Source of the DNA: Balanoglossus misakiensis
Lineage: Eukaryota; Hemichordata
Reading direction: 5' to 3'
Assembly: GCA_040954595.2 (NCBI GenBank)
Contig: CM082586.2
Coordinates: 868,001 to 932,000 of the forward strand
Length of the DNA: 64,000 bases
Each line of letters begins with the position of its first letter. The first letter of the stretch is position 1. Below are positions 58,901 through 64,000 of this stretch, piece after piece. Below the pieces are notes generated by a model. That model was not told where the DNA came from, did not search any database, and saw nothing but the letters and a program-made list of their open reading frames with translations. Position numbers and translations under genes: made by a program.

Positions 58901-61900
58901 TCAACTGTGTGTGTTGTATCCATTGGATCTCATTGGCATTCTCAACGCAGAGTTTAAACTACAAAGTGTTAACTTTATTACCAGTACAATTTTCCAGCCA
59001 TTCAACGATCTGCTTTCTTTCTTTTTTCTTTCACTGTATAAGCCTCACCCTTTTAGTTATTTTATTCATGTGGAATAAACGGAAACATGGTGTGAATTTT
59101 CAAATCAGTGTTTTTATTTCACTTCTCCGGATGCACATTGTGTGAAAGTTTCGGGTTCAATAACCGAGCTCGGTCAAACTATTGAGGAGTGTAGGTTTGG
59201 GAGAGACTTTTTACTTTTTTCACTTAAAGCTATAGATCTGCACGCATCAGATATAAAATGAGGATTTGAAATTTACCTCTGCGCCATTGAGAATTTGCTT
59301 CAAATACCATCGCTGTTGACTCAGACATTTGGCATGGGAAAGCTAGACATAATAAAATGTGGGGTGGGCTGCAAGAACTCAGTGTTCGCTAAGTTTGCCA
59401 TGTAGTGTTCATAGCATGTCAAATTCCAATTCCAGAGAGAGATGAATTCACTGCCATTGCAGAATTTGCAATATACATTTTGATACTTTATTTGAAGCTG
59501 GTTATTCTATGCAAGTTCTCTGATTCCTAGACTTGTGAGTCAAATCTATATTTTATGAACTTTACCTCAAATCCTCAGTGAATTGCCAGCATCAGTTCTG
59601 GCAATTGTCACCTGACAAAATCATGATTGCACTTGGTGTTGACAGACATTAACCATTAAAGGATAACCAGAACTTTTCTCCATCCATCCATCCATCCATC
59701 CATCCATCCATCCATCCATCCATCCATCCGTCCGTCCGTCCCTCCCTGCACCAGAATTCACTGCATGGAAAGCAGATATGTCCTCTTTAGAAAGATCACA
59801 CTTCAAATTTTCGGGTCCAGCATCACCACATTGTTGCTGTGGGTTCCAGTTGAATGCAAAACACCACAAAGATAACCTCGGAGAGTGAGAAAAAGTCATT
59901 CCAGAGGTCACCAGGGGTCACTGGCCATCCTGAACGAAAAATTCATTACGTGTCCCGCCAGTTATTGAACAGCAGATGATTGATTGTTGTCAGTTAGCTA
60001 CAGTGGACGTGTTTTCAATTTACCAGACACCTTTTCATTGTCAGCGTTTGACTAAAATGCTGCCAAGGTGTGAATCCTAGGATTTGAGGTGTGAAAACTA
60101 ATGATGTTGACGGAAACATCTGCCCACCCAACTTTTTTTTCCACTACCGATGAAGTGGAAGCTAGTAGCTGTAACTTTTGTCTTTATAAAGTATTAAAAG
60201 GTTTCAAAATTTGCTCAAAACTAGAAACACAGCTGTAAGGTTGATGATCTACAAAAGAGCACAACGTATTCATGCAGCATTGTGAGTTTGGAACACTACT
60301 TTAGTCAGTGGTATCTTTTACACATTAAATGTGTTTGCGTTGCCGCAAGCAACAAACAATGTCACGACGCTTAAAAAAAATGAGGTTGTTGCCCCGGCGA
60401 TGACGAACAAGGAGCGACAAGATAAATTGAATCATCACACCCCTGTTTACAGGTCCACTTTGGGTTAAGCCCAATGTTTTCAATGATGAAACTCGATCCA
60501 AATACAGAGAGATTTGTTGGAGAGGATGCAGATCACAATGCGGGTATTTATCTGACTATTGATGGGGAAAATTATGTAATTTATGCCTAAAAGAGATCAA
60601 AGGCTGCTTGTACTCACTGTTCCCATGTCACAGAGTCAGCAGAAATACATGATCTGATTTCAACGCTCGCATTAAATCTTACTTGAATTGTGTGTGAAGT
60701 AATTGTGTTGGTTCTTTTAGTAGGCCATGGTATGACTAGCTACAAGGTTGCGAGTGCATAAATAAGGGAAAACAACAATAAATTGCGTTCAAAAGTAAAA
60801 ATTCAAGAAAAGAATGCTTGAATTCTGTGCAAAATGACACACATGATTGGCAGAGGTTAGACTCTGCAAATCATATCATGAAGGACATTTTGAAGTGAGT
60901 CACACTCTATAGAAAGTTATATATCCGCGCAGCTTTGGAGAAAACCACTCACCGAAATTGCAATCAGTTAATAGCTGATGAATCCTATGAATCATTGTCC
61001 AGAAATGTAACTGGACACATCAATCTGTGTTATAGAACATAAATTTACCATTCAGGGATATGTTTGCATGGGCTATCATATTGTCACACTTCCTGCAGAG
61101 AATTAAAATTTATTTCATCACTTGTAATGTGAGACCATACTATGTATCATCAATAATTTTAGACTCTGTATGAAATTTCCTCTCCAAAGTACTATCCTTC
61201 AAAATATTGTTGATTTGACCCAATTTTTACAATAAAGTTTAGCATCAATGAGATCACAAACCAGAAATATAACTTATAATGTACAGGAATGGAGATTGAC
61301 TCCAGTGTTTTCACTGCAGTTTACATGTTGGAGACTTTTCATTGGTTTCCACGGCAATGGCTGAAACGATGTGAGTTGCACTTCACCGTTTGCACTTGAC
61401 TCATGGGAGCAATGTTTGCTCAACTCTGATTAAGGACTACATTGTATCAGCCAGTCCATTCAATTTCAAAGAGATAATCTTCACCTGTAGTATATTCATT
61501 GTACCCAGTTTACAGAATTGTGTAATACTGCATACCAACTAACAGGACAGTACCGCATACAGTGTTTTTGTTACGGGCGAGACCCAGACATTGCCCACTC
61601 ATTTTACCTGCTTGCGCATTGCATAAAAGGAGGTGCATAAGTGTCTAATATATCACTGACACATTTCCATGACAACCACTCATCAGAAACTGTCAAAATT
61701 TAATTTTCGTCAAGTGGCGTATGGTGTAACTTAACACACATGTTCTTCAGATAGTGATGTATTGGTCTGTTAATGTAATACGTACCCAATGATTGTAAAT
61801 TATCACATTTAGAGGCAGGATATTGATCTGAATAACACCCTCTTTTTACGTCCATGGTCAAACTGACTGACTAAATATTTGAGTGTCAACAATTCCGTGA

Positions 61901-64000
61901 TTTCCATTTTAATTCATTCCTCCTTCAAGGATACAGGGATTTTGAACTGTCTAATTGTTTTCTGAAGTGCACAATCACGCACACTTTGTGTTGACTTTGG
62001 TTATGCGAAGATTCTCAAAGATTCTTTGCACTTTGCTGAATTTAGCTGAAAGAAATAGTTCTCCAGTGCAGTGTGCTTGTAACGCAGGGACTGGCAGTAT
62101 CTAGGTTACAGTGAATTCATCATGAAGACATTGTTGAGAATCAGAGCTCTGCATTGCAGTGAAACCAGACAGAATTCCGTGTCTGCGGTGAAAAATAGAT
62201 TGCATTCTCGCTTTGTTTCACACGGTTTATTGAATGATAACAGTGGGAGCTTTCACGGAGTCACGAACGAACGCCGGAGTCTCAGAATCAGTAAAAAAAT
62301 AAAGTCTGCGAATCATCACCCCCTACTGGTTCACGGCAATTGTCCGGGTGCAGACAAATCGCATTATAAGGGGAGTGCTCGTTGCCTGCGGGCCAGTTGG
62401 AGCAAACCAAATGTGTTATGTAGTGTGAGTAGTGAACACTGGGTGAGGTGCCAAAAGTGGGCGGAGTCAGCCACCCAGATATCCAGAAATCCCTGCGGGC
62501 GCAAACACTTGATTTGCATAAAACCAATAGAAAAAAAGAAGGGACTGGTTTAAGAACAGATGCTGTCTGCATACCTGATTTTTTCTATAAGGACAATCAT
62601 CATGTGTTATCCCAAGTGAGATTGTTCTAGCCTCTACTGGCAGACGTGTGCTTTCTTCTGTGATGTCTACATCTGTTTCTTAGTGGTGAGTACTGCTCGC
62701 TTGTCATTGGCTCGCACAAAAAAATATCAGTTTCTTTGAGACGGGTTCAGTTGCCACATTGCCGTGTCTTTGATCTTGACCTTTGGTGGTTATTCCAATA
62801 TGTCATTGACTGTGTAAGGTCATTTCTTAAAGGAATTTTCTCCCTCAATCTTGTACAAATATTGGTGATACATGTACTTGTACGCCGTCTCCTAACGGCG
62901 ATTGAGACAGACTGATGGTCCGTACGGGGAATTCAGACCACAGATTGGCCGAAGCACTTCAGATATCCGTTATTGTCCATGAACACAATGTTTGTATGGG
63001 TGAAGTGATGAGGAGAATTTGTTAAGAACAAAAGAGATCTGGAAATCAGAGGCTTGAGCGCTCGCTTCAAATCATCATTGTATGACGCGGTCTCGTAGCG
63101 GCGCGTAAGTTCGCTGCGAATATCGACAAAAAGCGTTCAACGGCGTACTGAGTCATTCTCCGCGAGAACAAAGAAAACTGGGTGTGCCGCAGAAAAAAAA
63201 ATCATGAATTTTGATAGTTTTAGCATTATTTCATAAATCTTAGATTAAATTTTTACTAAATAGATAACATTATGCTTTGTATGTTCCTGTAATAAAAAAA
63301 CAAGTATTCTTTGGTAATAATTTGTTGTTTTATGAAACCTTTGAATTTAGGTGTTGAGATGTCAAGGCAGATGAGCAGCATTTTCGCGGTAAAGGGGCTT
63401 TGTCTTGTTGATGGTTTTGCATTTTTCACACCAGGTTTTGTGCCCTGAAAATGAAAGAGATTCCCTTTTTTTCCACTCGACAATCTTCAATCCTTGTCGA
63501 GTTGGAATACGAAAACACTGATTATACGGTTTTGGAAATGAAACACTTGAGTAGACCGCAAGGACAGCTGTATTGCTTCTTTATGTTCAAAGATTTTTAT
63601 CACCGAAGCCTGACTTGTAAAAAACAAAAATCTGAGAATTGATGAGGAAAAGATAGCTGGGTGGAGGCCCTTGTTATCAAGCAAAATAAAAAAATGTGAA
63701 GGGTCCGTATAAATCACAGGTGTTTGTTAGTATTGTGAAATGAAGAATGATCTTGTTTTGTCAGGTTCTGTCTCACGGAAGACGTCTCTTGTCTTTTTTG
63801 TGTGTGAGGTCGCGGCTGAACTACTGCAGAATTGTTTTTATAATTTTAAAAGATGCAACTTTTTCTGAACCCAACCCTGATTTTCCTGTGATCAGCGCCC
63901 TCTATGAGAAGACCTGTCCCATGGCCATAAATCAGCCACATTTTGGGGGAAAAAACCTGAAGAAATTTAGACATGGCGTTTGATGCAAAAGGGTGTTGTT
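52901..64000. other. long stretch without recognised coding exons
   Basis: No exon with a recognisable domain is found on either strand in 11 kb. It could be a long first intron of a gene starting at about 52.5 kb, or intergenic DNA. Two short frames deserve a check (53839-54018 and 57369-57581). The only repeat noted is the CATC microsatellite at 59680. Confidence 0.45.
59680..59741 (+). repeat. (CATC)n/(CCGT)n microsatellite
   Basis: About 50 bases of CATC/CCAT repeats followed by three CCGT units. Confidence 0.95.

Noticed and set aside
62122-62553. 143-residue plus-strand open frame
   Set aside because: Composition is non-globular, no domain is recognised, and overlapping frames of similar length exist on the other strand.
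1-64000. CRISPR array, rRNA or prokaryotic operon signals
   Set aside because: None seen. The spliced exon structure shows an animal nuclear genome.

Overview
The window is nuclear DNA of an invertebrate animal, most likely an invertebrate deuterostome or a lophotrochozoan. Genes are split by short GT-AG introns, the sequence is AT-rich with many microsatellites, and a complete ortholog of the animal gene C8orf34 sits on the right. The species cannot be named from the sequence alone.

Layout. (1) 1,421-44,802 is a tandem cluster of ten copies of one gene family that I cannot assign to a known family. Copy 1 is on the minus strand and copies 2-10 are on the plus strand. Each copy has a tiny leader exon where one is visible, then exon A (conserved D-x-RQTR ... 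TP-x-RRD ... VDHW), exon B (begins with a hydrophobic strand ending in YGD, and usually ends with CHC-x2-CF), and exon C (KVGI/GDVxPV-like). The introns between these exons are phase 1. After exon C the tail differs from copy to copy: repeated membrane segments (copy 1), a soluble acidic tail (2), a membrane helix plus a fibronectin type III domain (3), a membrane helix plus a Thr/Ser-rich tail with N-glycosylation sequons (4, 5, 6), a coiled coil without a membrane helix (7, 8), or a C-terminal membrane anchor (9, 10). Copies 7 and 8 lie in a recent 4.5-4.7 kb tandem duplication.

(2) Between copies 1 and 2, on the minus strand (5,639-9,696), is a six-exon gene coding for three ubiquitin-like domains followed by a GTPase that resembles vertebrate IFI44/IFI44L. 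(3) IRF/ISRE-like motifs (GAAANNGAAA or GAAACGAAAC types) lie in the 5' part of most of these genes, and two perfect kappaB palindromes (8,188 and 10,132) lie near copy 2 and the GTPase gene. Together, the expansion, swappable tails, IFI44-like neighbour and IRF/NF-kappaB-type sites suggest an innate-immune locus. That role is inference.

(4) 45,422-49,502 holds the 14-exon C8orf34 ortholog with an N-terminal RIIa-type domain. (5) From about 49.5 kb to the end I see no convincing coding exon. A CpG-rich, promoter-like stretch at about 52.4-52.9 kb may start a gene whose long first intron fills the rest of the window.

Exon limits were set by hand from splice sites and reading phase. All models close in frame except the missing first exon of copy 4. 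The first exons of copies 2 and 3 are tentative.
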